Positions 13,913-23,101 are shown, numbered from the stretch's first letter. The stretch: 38,596 nucleotides of DNA from Clostridiales bacterium (GCA_024684665.1 JAIKWN010000016.1:1-38596); one strand, 5' to 3'. Translations and numbers: made by a program. The notes: generated by a model not told the origin, from the letters alone.

Positions 13913-14884
13913 ATGTCAGAGTTTGATCCCAAAGCTGTTCTTCCGGGCGAAGGAGAAGCGCCGCAGGTTGCCTCTGCGGGGAATGTTGACGACAAAGCCG
14001 AACTGAAAAAGAACCTTCTTGCGCAGGCGAAGAAAATGGCGCCGATCATTTTCGGCTTGTCCCCAAATAACCCGAACGTCTGGAAAGAACAGATTCTTGA
14101 TCAGGTTAAAAGGCTGGTAAAAAACCCGGGCCAGTATTCCGTTGATTTTTGGGATTCCCTTTTCGGTACCGGAGCAGATGGTATTTCCAAAGAGAATGAT
14201 GCCGAAAAGCAGGGAAAGATTGAATTTGCGATGGAGCTTCCGGCGCCAGTTAGGATGCCTGACGCATACTCAGTAGCTTATCACCACCATGATGACAAGA
14301 AAAAGGAAGTCGTAACGCTGCTTGAGAGAGATGAAGGAGGAAATATTCACTATCTTAACGGTGGAGAGGAGGCTGTTTTTGTCAGGGTGGAAGGGGGCTT
14401 CCGCAAGTATCCGGTTCTGGCAGAACAGAAGGGTTTCGGCAGCTGGGACGGCGTTTTGCTGAGCGCCAGGAGCGTACGAGAGTCAACCAGTTCTTTCTGG
14501 AACTGTGCGGACCAGACTTTCCTCAAATGGCTTGGCGTGGAACTCACGGGAAAAACAGAGTATCTTGATAGGCTCTGCGGTCTGTACCACGCTCAGCCGG
14601 GCACCATTACTTTCACGTATCAATGTAATATGGTCATCGACGATGAAACCGGGATATGCCTCTGCTATACAGCCAACGAACTTCTGAAAGGCGCGGTTTT
14701 CGACATAACAGAGGATGACAGAATCCGCATCAGCATCGATGATTACAGCATTGGTGGCGATGAAATGGATTTCTACTGCACGAAATTCGAGATAGAAAAC
14801 ATTTCCTTTGATCTTCCTGACGTGATGGATACCGAACCCGCTCCGGCCCTGACAGAAGCGGCAGACGGGAACCGCGAACCTTAA
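13913..14884 (+). CDS. Unrecognised soluble protein, 323 residues
   Basis: No signal peptide or transmembrane segment. The N-terminus is acidic and proline-rich (PGEGEAPQVAS); a helical part with NNPNVWKEQILDQVKRLVKNP follows, then a mainly beta C-terminal half with repeated strand-like segments (FTYQCNMVIDDETGICLCY, DRIRISIDDYS, EFEIENISFDL-like). The C-terminal 20 residues are again acidic and proline-rich. ATG 13913 has AAGGAGG eight bases upstream. It is followed 33 bases later by the 138-residue gene, probably in the same transcript. Base composition looks more AT-rich than the flanking genes. No family was recognised and no function is offered. Confidence 0.72.
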   Translation: MSEFDPKAVLPGEGEAPQVASAGNVDDKAELKKNLLAQAKKMAPIIFGLSPNNPNVWKEQILDQVKRLVKNPGQYSVDFWDSLFGTGADGISKENDAEKQGKIEFAMELPAPVRMPDAYSVAYHHHDDKKKEVVTLLERDEGGNIHYLNGGEEAVFVRVEGGFRKYPVLAEQKGFGSWDGVLLSARSVRESTSSFWNCADQTFLKWLGVELTGKTEYLDRLCGLYHAQPGTITFTYQCNMVIDDETGICLCYTANELLKGAVFDITEDDRIRISIDDYSIGGDEMDFYCTKFEIENISFDLPDVMDTEPAPALTEAADGNREP

Positions 14885-14917
14885 GAGACTTTTTGTCGAA
14901 AGAAAGGAGACAATTCT

Positions 14918-15334
14918 ATGGCATTTGGATTCATGAAAAGAATTAGTCCGGAGTACGTTGTCGAGCATGCGATCATGGATATGAGGACCGCGGGGCTCGA
15001 AGGCCTGAAACCTTATCTCACCGATAACGCGGAGAAGAACGTGGAGACGATCATATCAGTCTCAAACGGAGTTGGCCTTCTGACGGGGGGCAACAAGGTT
15101 TCTTTCCTTTTCGACAGGCTTGCCGACTTTGACTGGACCGTCGACGAGATTCTGAAAGGGTCGGAGAGTGCGAAAGCGATTCTTAGATTCTCAATCGAGA
15201 ATGGCACGGAAGAGATCGAAGGAACTCTCCAGCTTACTTTGATCAAGGAAGATAAGGAATGGAGAATCGACGGCGTTGATATGCCTAAGTTTACGAAGTT
15301 TACAGTTTCGAGTTCGGAGGATTCTCAATTGTAA
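14918..15334 (+). CDS. Unrecognised small protein with an NTF2/cystatin-like pattern
   Basis: 138 residues. An N-terminal helix pair (PEYVVEHAIMDMRTAGLEGLKPYLT) precedes an alternating strand region ending TLQLTLIKEDKEWRIDGVDMP. This order resembles DUF4878/lumazine-binding-like proteins of the NTF2 superfamily, whose sheet usually ends with 'x-x-x-W-K-I-x-x-I/V'. No signal peptide, which differs from many DUF4878 lipoproteins. AAAGGAG precedes ATG. It lies 33 bases after the 323-residue gene, with no terminator between. Assignment rests on pattern only. Confidence 0.7.
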   Translation: MAFGFMKRISPEYVVEHAIMDMRTAGLEGLKPYLTDNAEKNVETIISVSNGVGLLTGGNKVSFLFDRLADFDWTVDEILKGSESAKAILRFSIENGTEEIEGTLQLTLIKEDKEWRIDGVDMPKFTKFTVSSSEDSQL

Positions 15335-15506
15335 GACCAAGACCAGGTAACTTCCGCACCTAGAATCCTGAACCCTGGCTTGTACCGGAAAGGTTGAGAG
15401 ACAGTTGCGGGAAGAGCAGTACCTGCTACGGAAGACAATTCCGGATTTGCTTTCATTTTTCCTGACTTTTCGCAGACGATTGCCTTGGCGGGATTTGGTT
15501 TTCCTC

Positions 15507-15535
15507 TTGCGCTGGACTCCAAAATGACATATAAT
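15507..15535 (+). promoter_or_regulatory. Promoter of yajC
   Basis: TTGCGC (15507-15512), 17 bases, perfect TATAAT (15530-15535). The start of transcription would lie about 40 bases before ATG 15582. Confidence 0.6.
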
Positions 15536-15581
15536 ACGCCATTGCAGTTTGCATGCGAAAAAGAAAGGATGTGTTCCCTCA

Positions 15582-15989
15582 ATGAACGAACTCTTGCTCC
15601 GCCTCTCCGGCGCTGCCATTGCCCTGGCGGAAGAAGCGGCTCCGGCCGCCGCCGCGGAAGAAGTCCCTGCCGGCAACGCGGCGCTTGCGATGGTGATCCA
15701 GCTTCTGCCGATGATCCTCATCTTCGTGGTCTTCTATTTCATGCTGATCCGTCCGCAGCGCAAGAAGGACAAAGAAGCCAAGGAAATGCTGAACAACCTG
15801 AAGGTGGGCGATCACATCACCACCATCGGCGGCTTCAACGCGACCATCACTGCGATCAAGGATCAAACGCTGACCATCGAGCTTGGCGCTCCGGGCAGCC
15901 AGACTAAGACCACCGCGACCATCGAACGTTGGGGCGTGCGCAACGTCAACCAGCTGACCATCGAGAACGACGCGGAGCAGCTCATCTGA
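15582..15989 (+). CDS. yajC: Preprotein translocase subunit YajC
   Basis: 135 residues, slightly longer than the usual 85-115 owing to an alanine/glutamate-rich N-terminal part. One transmembrane segment (about 41-61, LPMILIFVVFYFMLIRP) is followed by the hallmark RPQRKKDKEAKEMLNNLKVGDHITTIGGF, split here by position at 60-87. The cytoplasmic SH3-like part continues to TIERWGVRNV. YajC associates with SecDF and the SecYEG channel. Start ATG 15582 follows a weak AAAGGA 12 bases upstream; the earlier frame start at 15549 lacks a site. It is monocistronic here, away from tgt-queA and secDF. Confidence 0.93.
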   Translation: MNELLLRLSGAAIALAEEAAPAAAAEEVPAGNAALAMVIQLLPMILIFVVFYFMLIRPQRKKDKEAKEMLNNLKVGDHITTIGGFNATITAIKDQTLTIELGAPGSQTKTTATIERWGVRNVNQLTIENDAEQLI

Positions 15990-16077
15990 TTCGCACCGAA
16001 AAGGAAAAAGCTATCCGGCAAGGAATGGTCGACAGAGTTTTTCCCTTAAGCTTTCATACCGTTTGCTCGGGATCTGC

Positions 16078-16112
16078 GGCTGCCCCACCGGGAAGGTGGA
16101 GCAGCCTTATTT
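16078..16112 (+). terminator. Intrinsic terminator after yajC
   Basis: GGCTGCCCCACC (16078-16089) and GGTGGAGCAGCC (16095-16106), 11 of 12 pairs, then TTATTT. Confidence 0.82.
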
Positions 16113-16269
16113 CGTGAAAAAGACCATTATGCTGGCGAACCCAAAAACAATTGAACGAATGAACAGATCATGAGGAATCGAGTACTCTTGACAATTATGC
16201 CATCGAACCGTTCGAAAAACGGGGAGATATCGGAGCGGGTTACTATGAAACAAGCGTACGGAGGCTGAA

Positions 16270-16800
16270 ATGAGTCTTGACAGTTACTTTGTGCACGGTT
16301 TCAGGTATTTCTTGATTTTGGCGGTAGTATCGACAGCTGTCGGCTGGATTATCTGGCTGTCCGTAGAAAAGAAAATCGAAAGATACAACCAGAATCATCC
16401 GGAGCATGCGGTATCCATCCATTTTGTGGCTGCGGCGGTGCGCTTCGCAGATTTTCTCTTTTGGTTCCTGACTGTCGCACGTCAAGTGAATCCTCTTAAA
16501 CCGGCGGTGGACATGATACTCAGCGCCGGAGGCGTATTGGCACTCTGCAGCACGCTTGCCGCAAAGGATTCTTTGAATAACTATATCTCTGGATTTCTGC
16601 TTTCCATTCACAAGCCGTTCCTGATTGGTGACAGGATCATGATCAGCATGATCGGACAGAGAATTATTGGAACGGTGGAGGATATTACATTCCGCCATAC
16701 TGTGATCCGGACGAAGAACGGAAGCACCGTGACGGTCCCCAATTCCGTAATGAATTCCACTTCCATAGAAAACCTGCAGGACGCGGAAAAGGCAATCTGA
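16270..16800 (+). CDS. Short MscS-family mechanosensitive channel-like protein
   Basis: 176 residues against about 280 or more for full MscS. Two N-terminal hydrophobic segments (about 10-32, 50-68) and a pore-like helix (about 78-112) are followed by the MscS signature LAAKDSLNNYISGFLLSIHKPF and the beta-domain block IGDRIMISMIGQRIIGTVEDI ... TVTVPNSVMNS. The protein stops right after this block, so the C-terminal alpha/beta cage is missing. MscS channels release solutes on hypo-osmotic shock. GGAGG precedes ATG. No frameshift is apparent: the stop is followed by a terminator, so this may be a natural mini form. Confidence 0.86.
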   Translation: MSLDSYFVHGFRYFLILAVVSTAVGWIIWLSVEKKIERYNQNHPEHAVSIHFVAAAVRFADFLFWFLTVARQVNPLKPAVDMILSAGGVLALCSTLAAKDSLNNYISGFLLSIHKPFLIGDRIMISMIGQRIIGTVEDITFRHTVIRTKNGSTVTVPNSVMNSTSIENLQDAEKAI

Positions 16801-16852
16801 GATGCGGCCCGGAAACGTCTGAGCGGCAAAGCCTGGTTTACGGAACCGTAAA

Positions 16853-16898
16853 CGTGGCCGCCTCCGGTGATCTTTTGGATCATCCTGAGGCGGCCACG
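16853..16898. terminator. Bidirectional terminator between the MscS-like and pepT genes
   Basis: CGTGGCCGCCTC (16853-16864) pairs perfectly with GAGGCGGCCACG (16887-16898). An inner TGATC/GATCA helix extends the stem around TTTTG. It sits between convergent genes. Confidence 0.85.
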
Positions 16899-16920
16899 CT
16901 GTTTTCTGCGAAGTTTTTCG

Positions 16921-18135
<1,215 letters not shown>

Positions 18136-18162
18136 GTCAAATCCCTCCTGTTTTCTGATCCG

Positions 18163-18191
18163 ATTGTACCGGGAATGGCGCGTGGTGTCAA
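18163..18191 (-). promoter_or_regulatory. Promoter of pepT
   Basis: Minus-strand TTGACA (18186-18191), 17-base spacer, TACAAT (18163-18168), placed between the TetR stop and the pepT start. Confidence 0.78.
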
Positions 18192-18202
18192 GGAAGGCTG
18201 CG

Positions 18203-18790
18203 TTATGCGCCAGCGAATACCGGATTCCGGAATCCGTCGATTCCCCTGCAGATCAGGCAGTTGCTCAGCCGGATGACCTCCTCAATGGGGGTCTTTTTTC
18301 CGTCGGCGACCCATTGCTTGTACAGCTCCACGATGGTGAACTGAACGTAGACGATCAGCATATGCCGCTGCCATTCTGGGATGTTGTTGAACCAGGCGCT
18401 TTTGTGCCAGGTCGCATCATTCACCCGGGCGATCATCTTGTTGCGGATGGACACATAGCTGGATGCGCAGGTGATCTTCTCGTAGACCTCGCCCCTGCTG
18501 ACGGAATAGCGAAAGAAGGTCTCGTTTACTTTGCTTAACTCCTCCGGCAGGCGGTAATGCGAAATCTGCTCGATGTATCCGGAGGAGATCTCCATTTGCA
18601 GCTCGAGCAGCAGGTCGTCCATGGTGGGATAATACCGGTAGAAAGTCTTCTTGTTGATCTTCGCCCGTTCGCAAAGTTCTTTCACCGTCATCTCGTGATA
18701 GTCCTTCTCACAGATCATCTGCCCAAAGACGGAGCGGATTGCTTCGATGGTCTTCTGCACGCGTAGATCTTCGGTTCCCGTCAGCTTCAT
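18203..18790 (-). CDS. TetR/AcrR-family regulator divergent from the redox operon
   Basis: 195 residues. HTH at about 10-55 (ICEKDYHEMTVKELCERAKI, then NKKTFYRYYPTMDDL) and a helical C-terminal domain with QFTIVELYKQWVADGKKTPIEEV, as in the TetR_C subgroup seen beside oxidoreductase operons. ATG 18790 follows GGGAGGG; the frame extends to 18835 without a site. It is transcribed away from the flavodoxin gene across a 148-base region with repeated CATAA/TTATG motifs, so it most likely controls that operon and itself. The ligand is unknown. Confidence 0.87.
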   Translation of the reverse strand: MKLTGTEDLRVQKTIEAIRSVFGQMICEKDYHEMTVKELCERAKINKKTFYRYYPTMDDLLLELQMEISSGYIEQISHYRLPEELSKVNETFFRYSVSRGEVYEKITCASSYVSIRNKMIARVNDATWHKSAWFNNIPEWQRHMLIVYVQFTIVELYKQWVADGKKTPIEEVIRLSNCLICRGIDGFRNPVFAGA

Positions 18791-18804
18791 AGACCCTCCC
18801 GATT

Positions 18805-18838
18805 TTATGCAACCATTTTCATAAAAGGGTGGCATAAG
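18805..18838. promoter_or_regulatory. Candidate TetR operator
   Basis: TTATG-N10-CATAA (about 18805-18824), with a further CATAA about ten bases on and another near 18897, beside the flavodoxin start. These repeats lie where a divergent TetR regulator would act. Tentative. Confidence 0.4.
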
Positions 18839-18862
18839 TGTTCTTATCTGAAAAAGTGACCA

Positions 18863-18891
18863 TTGTTTCTGTTTCCATAGCTCATTATAAT
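18863..18891 (+). promoter_or_regulatory. Promoter of the flavodoxin/aldo-keto reductase operon
   Basis: TTGTTT (18863-18868), 17 bases, perfect TATAAT (18886-18891), 47 bases before the flavodoxin ATG. Confidence 0.68.
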
Positions 18892-18938
18892 CCGTTCATA
18901 AGAATTAAGCAACTCGGGTTGCATGGGAGGAGGACATT

Positions 18939-19451
18939 ATGTCAAACCTGATCCTGTATTACTCGCGCAAGGGTGAAAACTATGTGAACGGCAGCATTCA
19001 GAATCTCGGCAAGGGCAATACCGAACGAGTGGCGGAGTTTATCCGGAAAGCCGTGGGCGGCGATCTGTTTGAGATCGAGCCTGTGCGGGAATACTCCGCC
19101 TCCTATATGACCTGCATCAAGGAAGCGCAGGCGGAGCAGCGCGGCAACGAACGGCCTGCCGTCAAGAAGCTGCCGGAAAGCCTGGACGGCTATGATACGA
19201 TCTTCATTGGCTATCCGAACTGGTGGGGCACGATGCCCATGTTCCTGTTCACGGTGCTGGACGCCTTTGACTGGAAGGGCAGGAAGATCGTTCCCTTCTG
19301 CACGAACGAAGGCAGCGGACTGGGTTCAAGCGAGCGTGACATCAAAGCTTCCTGCCCCGGCGCGACCGTGAAGCCCGGCCTGTCCATCCATGGCGGCAGC
19401 GCAGCCTCTTCCGAAAAACAGGTTGCAGAGTGGGCAAGGAAAAGCGTTTGA
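18939..19451 (+). CDS. Flavodoxin family protein
   Basis: 170 residues, cytoplasmic. It begins NLILYYSRKGENY, the phosphate-loop region of the flavodoxin_4/'flavodoxin-like' family, then LGKGNTERVAEFI, and carries FIGYPNWWGTMPMFLFTVLD in the isoalloxazine-binding middle with FCTNEGSGLGSSERDIK later. Such proteins bind FMN and shuttle electrons or reduce quinone-like compounds. GGAGGAGG precedes ATG. First gene of a five-gene operon; the aldo/keto reductase starts 18 bases after its stop. It has a signal-less paralogue relationship to the exported protein at 21255. Confidence 0.9.
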   Translation: MSNLILYYSRKGENYVNGSIQNLGKGNTERVAEFIRKAVGGDLFEIEPVREYSASYMTCIKEAQAEQRGNERPAVKKLPESLDGYDTIFIGYPNWWGTMPMFLFTVLDAFDWKGRKIVPFCTNEGSGLGSSERDIKASCPGATVKPGLSIHGGSAASSEKQVAEWARKSV

Positions 19452-19469
19452 GTGGGAGAAAATGGGAGT

Positions 19470-20381
19470 ATGAAAAAGAGGATACTTGCTGTGATCGGAA
19501 TGCTTCAGTGCCTGTTCCTGGCTGGCGCTGCGCTGGCGGAGGGGTATCCGGTGTTTGATATTGAGAAGAAGGCCTTGACACTTAACAGCGGCTACGAGAT
19601 GCCCATCCTGGGCCTTGGCATGTTCAGCCTTTCGGACAGTCAGGCGGAGAACTCCACCTACCGGGCGCTGAAAGCTGGCTTTCGCCTGATCGACACCGCC
19701 CGAATTTACGGCAATGAAGCGGCTGTAGGCCGGGGTCTGCGCCGCGCCATTGCAGAGGGTATCGTCACTCGGGAAGAGGTTTTCATTACCACAAAGATGT
19801 GGACGAGCGATTTCAGCAATGGTGACGCGGCTGTCAACGCATCCCTTGAGCGCCTTGGCGTGGATTATATCGACCTGATGATCCTTCATCATTCCCAGCC
19901 CCGCAACGATGTGGAAGCCTATCAGGCAATGGAGCGGGCAGTGGCTGATGGCAAATTGCGCTCAATCGGGCTGTCCAACTACTACGAACCGGAGGATTTC
20001 GACCGGCTGGTGAACGCGACGACCATCCGGCCAGCCCTGCTGCAGAATGAAACCCACCCGTACCATCAAAGCGGAGAGATGAAAAGCCATATCGCGCAGT
20101 ACGGCACCGTGCTGGAGAGCTGGTTCCCGCTGGGCGGCCGGGGCAACACAAAGATTCTGTTCAATGATCCAGTGATTTCGAGCATCGCGCAGGCTCACGG
20201 TGTGTCCTCCGCACAGATCATCATCCGCTGGCACCTGCAGGCTGGGAACATCTGTATCCCCGGCTCCTCAAACGAGCAGCACATCATCGAAGACTACGAC
20301 GTATGGGATTTTGAACTGACTGAAGACGAGATGGCGCAGATGACCGCGCTGGAGCGAGGCGAGCGCTTCGCGGACTATTGA
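19470..20381 (+). CDS. Aldo/keto reductase with an apparent Sec signal peptide
   Basis: 303 residues. The first 23 form a canonical signal peptide (KKR, hydrophobic core, then AALA before EG). The mature part is a standard AKR: catalytic D and Y in LIDTARIYGNE, K in FITTKMW, H in LMILHHSQ, and the NADPH-binding end CIPGSSNEQHI. AKRs reduce carbonyls with cytoplasmic NADPH, so export is unexpected. ATG 19470 has only a distant GTGGGAG; a GTG at 19452 would just add six residues before the same hydrophobic stretch. The signal may be real, a membrane anchor, or a chance N-terminal extension. Confidence 0.88.
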   Translation: MKKRILAVIGMLQCLFLAGAALAEGYPVFDIEKKALTLNSGYEMPILGLGMFSLSDSQAENSTYRALKAGFRLIDTARIYGNEAAVGRGLRRAIAEGIVTREEVFITTKMWTSDFSNGDAAVNASLERLGVDYIDLMILHHSQPRNDVEAYQAMERAVADGKLRSIGLSNYYEPEDFDRLVNATTIRPALLQNETHPYHQSGEMKSHIAQYGTVLESWFPLGGRGNTKILFNDPVISSIAQAHGVSSAQIIIRWHLQAGNICIPGSSNEQHIIEDYDVWDFELTEDEMAQMTALERGERFADY

Positions 20382-20395
20382 GGGAGGACAGTATC

Positions 20396-21244
20396 GTGAT
20401 CTTTGACCGTAATGAACACAAACCCGTCGTCGCTCTGCTTGGAGCGGGCAGCATGGGTACTGCCATCGTACGCCGCATTGCCGCCGGAAAGAGAATCCTG
20501 CTGGGCGATATCAGTGAAACAAATCTGGAACGCGTATCCCACGATTTCCGATATGGCGGCTATGACGCAGAAACCATGATCGTCAACGCCCTGGATAAAG
20601 CCAGCGTGGAAGCCTTCGCCAAGAAGGCTGCTTCGCTTGGAGCGGTGATGGTTTTCATCGATACCGCCGGAGCCTCGCCTAATCAGGCCAAACCGGAACA
20701 CATCCTGAAACTGGATATGGTGGGCACTGGGTACGCCATAGATGCCTTTGGTAAGGTCATGGCTCCCGGGGGCGCGGGGCTGGTCATATCCAGCCAGACC
20801 GGCTATATGTACAATATGCCGCATGAAACCGAGCAGGAGATCCTGAACACCCCGACGGAAGACCTGATGGATTTGCCCTTTATCAGAGACGTCGCTATGC
20901 AGAATTCCGGATGGGCCTACATGATCGCCAAACGGGTGAACCACCTGCAGACCATGAAAGCCGCAGCCACGTCATGGAAGGCCCGCCGTGCGCGGATCAA
21001 CACCGTGAGCCCCGGCGTGATCGTGACGCCTCTTGCGTATGACGAGTTCTCCGCTGCGGGAGAAGGCTACCAGCGGATGATCGACGCCTCTGCCGCTGAA
21101 CGCACAGGCACCTCCGACGAGATCGCGGAGGCGGGTGCTTTCCTGCTGAGTGAGCATGCCGGATTCATTACTGGCACCGACCTTCTGATCGACGGAGGGA
21201 CCATCGCAGCGATCCGCACCGGCCAATACAAACTGGGACGATAA
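20396..21244 (+). CDS. SDR-family oxidoreductase, divergent
   Basis: 282 residues. The Rossmann start is LLGAGSMG instead of the usual TGxxxGxG, followed by GDIS as cofactor acid. Catalytic residues appear as SSQTGYM and YMIAK, but about 35 residues separate the serine from the tyrosine, against roughly 12 in classical SDRs; an inserted substrate lid is likely, as in the 3-alpha-hydroxysteroid dehydrogenase/carbonyl reductase group. The C-terminus has ITGTDLLIDGG. I use GTG 20396, seven bases after GGGAGGA; the TTG at 20378 overlaps the upstream stop. It has no signal peptide, unlike its neighbours. Substrate unknown. Confidence 0.85.
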   Translation: MIFDRNEHKPVVALLGAGSMGTAIVRRIAAGKRILLGDISETNLERVSHDFRYGGYDAETMIVNALDKASVEAFAKKAASLGAVMVFIDTAGASPNQAKPEHILKLDMVGTGYAIDAFGKVMAPGGAGLVISSQTGYMYNMPHETEQEILNTPTEDLMDLPFIRDVAMQNSGWAYMIAKRVNHLQTMKAAATSWKARRARINTVSPGVIVTPLAYDEFSAAGEGYQRMIDASAAERTGTSDEIAEAGAFLLSEHAGFITGTDLLIDGGTIAAIRTGQYKLGR

Positions 21245-21254
21245 GGAGAAAAAC

Positions 21255-22244
21255 ATGACAAAGAAGCGGTTTATTGTTTTCCTGTTACTTACACTGCTGC
21301 TCACGGCTGCCATCGCGGAAGGAGATTCGCCCCGCGTCCTTGTCGCCTTCCTGTCCCGTGCCGGGGAGAACTACAACGTCGGTGTAGCCCGGGAGGGTTC
21401 TGCCAGTGCCGCTTACGCTGGTTACATCGAGAAGGGCAACACGGCGATCGTGGCGGCCGCAATCGCGGAAGCTGCCAGCGGCGATCTGTTTGAGATCCGG
21501 ACGGTGATACCCTATCCAGAGGATTACGATTCCATGCTTAAGGTGGCGCAGGAAGAGATCGACGCCGATGCCCGGCCAGAGCTGGCTGCGCATGTGGAGA
21601 ATATGGCGGATTACAATGTTGTTTTCATTGGCTATCCCATCTGGCATGGCCGGATGCCGCAGGCCATCTTCTCCTTTATCGAGGAATACGAGATGGCTGG
21701 CAAGATCGTGATTCCCTTCAATACCCACGAGGGCAGCGGGCAGAGCGGCACCCAGCGGGTCATTGAAGATGCTTTGCCGGGCTGCACCGTGCTGCAGGGC
21801 CTTGCGATCCAGGGCAAAGTCGCCCAGGAAGACCCGCAGCGCACACGGACGCTGATCGACGAATGGCTGGAGGGGATGAACATGAAGAAGTCGGCCGCGG
21901 GCGCAGAAGCGGAAGTGCTGGCTACCTATGAGGCGATCCAGCAGGCCATGATCGACAAGGACATCAGGACCCTGGACCGGCTGTACCAGGACGGCACGAT
22001 GTTTACCCATATGTCCGGCAAAAAGCAGACAAAGGCGGAGTTCTTCGACGAGATCGCCGACGGGACGCTGAACTATTTCGCTTATCGCATCGAGAACCCG
22101 AGGATCAGGGTGGATGGTGATGAAGCTGCGCTGACCGCCTCCGTGACCCTGACCGCGAAGGTTTACGGCACTTCGGGCAGCTGGACGCTTCCGGTGAACG
22201 CTCATTTCACGAAGACTGACGGGCAGTGGATCGTCCACAACTGA
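21255..22244 (+). CDS. Exported flavodoxin fused to an NTF2/SnoaL-like domain
   Basis: 329 residues. Signal peptide about 1-21 (TKKR, leucine-rich core, TAAIA before EG). The flavodoxin part (about 25-205) has VLVAFLSRAGENYNVG, IEKGNTAIVA, FIGYPIWHGRMPQAIFSF and FNTHEGSGQSG. After a linker (KKSAAGAEAEV) an NTF2/SnoaL-like domain (about 215-329) includes IQQAMIDKDIRTLDRLYQDG and HMSGKKQTKAEF. AAGGAG precedes ATG, 10 bases after the SDR stop. It is probably an extracytoplasmic FMN protein with a small-molecule or docking domain. Orientation outside the cell is inferred from the signal. Confidence 0.9.
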   Translation: MTKKRFIVFLLLTLLLTAAIAEGDSPRVLVAFLSRAGENYNVGVAREGSASAAYAGYIEKGNTAIVAAAIAEAASGDLFEIRTVIPYPEDYDSMLKVAQEEIDADARPELAAHVENMADYNVVFIGYPIWHGRMPQAIFSFIEEYEMAGKIVIPFNTHEGSGQSGTQRVIEDALPGCTVLQGLAIQGKVAQEDPQRTRTLIDEWLEGMNMKKSAAGAEAEVLATYEAIQQAMIDKDIRTLDRLYQDGTMFTHMSGKKQTKAEFFDEIADGTLNYFAYRIENPRIRVDGDEAALTASVTLTAKVYGTSGSWTLPVNAHFTKTDGQWIVHN

Positions 22245-22258
22245 AGGAGGACAGGATT

Positions 22259-23101
22259 ATGGAGAGTATCAGACTGAATAACGGCCTGACCTGCCCGGTG
22301 ATCGGCATCGGCACTTTCATGTTGGCGCCCGCAGACGCGCAGAGGAGCGTGCGTGAAGCCGTCAAAATGGGCTATCGCCTGATTGATACCGCGAATGCTT
22401 ATGTGAATGAGCGCGCTGTTGGCCGCGGTATGCGGGAGAGCGGCGTGACCCGTGGAGAGGTCTTCCTGTCCACCAAGCTGTGGCCCTCTGAGTATGAGAA
22501 TCCGAACGCGGTCGATGAAACCCTGGCCCGGCTTGGGGTAGAGTATGTGGATCTACTGTACATCCATCAGCCCGCCGGGAACTGGCTGGCAGGGTATCGC
22601 CAGCTGGAGAAGGCATACCGCGAGGGCAAGGCGAAAGCCATCGGTATTTCCAACTTTGAAGGGAAGTATCTGGAAGAACTCCAGAATCGGTGGGAGATCG
22701 TGCCACAGTTCATGCAGGCGGAGGCGCACCCCTACTTTGCGCAGGATGAGCTGTGTAGAACGCTGGATGAATACGGTATCCGCTTGATGAGCTGGTATCC
22801 GCTGGGCCACGGCGACAGAAGCCTGATCGAGGAGCCGGTCTTCAGGACAATCGCAGAAAAGTATGGAAAGACTCCTGCGCAGGTGATACTCCGCTGGCAC
22901 ATCCAGATGGGCTTCGTGGTGATCCCTGGCAGCAGGAACGTGGACCATATCCGGGACAATCTTGATGTTCTGGACTTCGCACTGACCGGCGATGAAATGG
23001 CGGAAATCGCGAGGCTGAACAAGGGCAGGCGCTACTATATCCGCACGGACGAAGCGCTCGCGGGATTTGCCGGCTGGCAGCCCGCCTATGAAGCGGAATA
23101 A
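22259..23101 (+). CDS. Cytoplasmic aldo/keto reductase
   Basis: 280 residues, no signal. The tetrad is visible: D and Y in LIDTANAYVNERAVG, K in FLSTKLW, H in LLYIHQP; note A-N-A-Y with V-N following, as in 2,5-diketo-gluconate-reductase-like AKR5 members. The end VVIPGSRNVDHI binds the NADPH phosphate. GAAGGAGG precedes ATG at good spacing, 14 bases after the flavodoxin stop. It is the last gene before the terminator. It is a clear paralogue of the exported AKR at 19470; the substrate is not visible. Confidence 0.92.
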   Translation: MESIRLNNGLTCPVIGIGTFMLAPADAQRSVREAVKMGYRLIDTANAYVNERAVGRGMRESGVTRGEVFLSTKLWPSEYENPNAVDETLARLGVEYVDLLYIHQPAGNWLAGYRQLEKAYREGKAKAIGISNFEGKYLEELQNRWEIVPQFMQAEAHPYFAQDELCRTLDEYGIRLMSWYPLGHGDRSLIEEPVFRTIAEKYGKTPAQVILRWHIQMGFVVIPGSRNVDHIRDNLDVLDFALTGDEMAEIARLNKGRRYYIRTDEALAGFAGWQPAYEAE

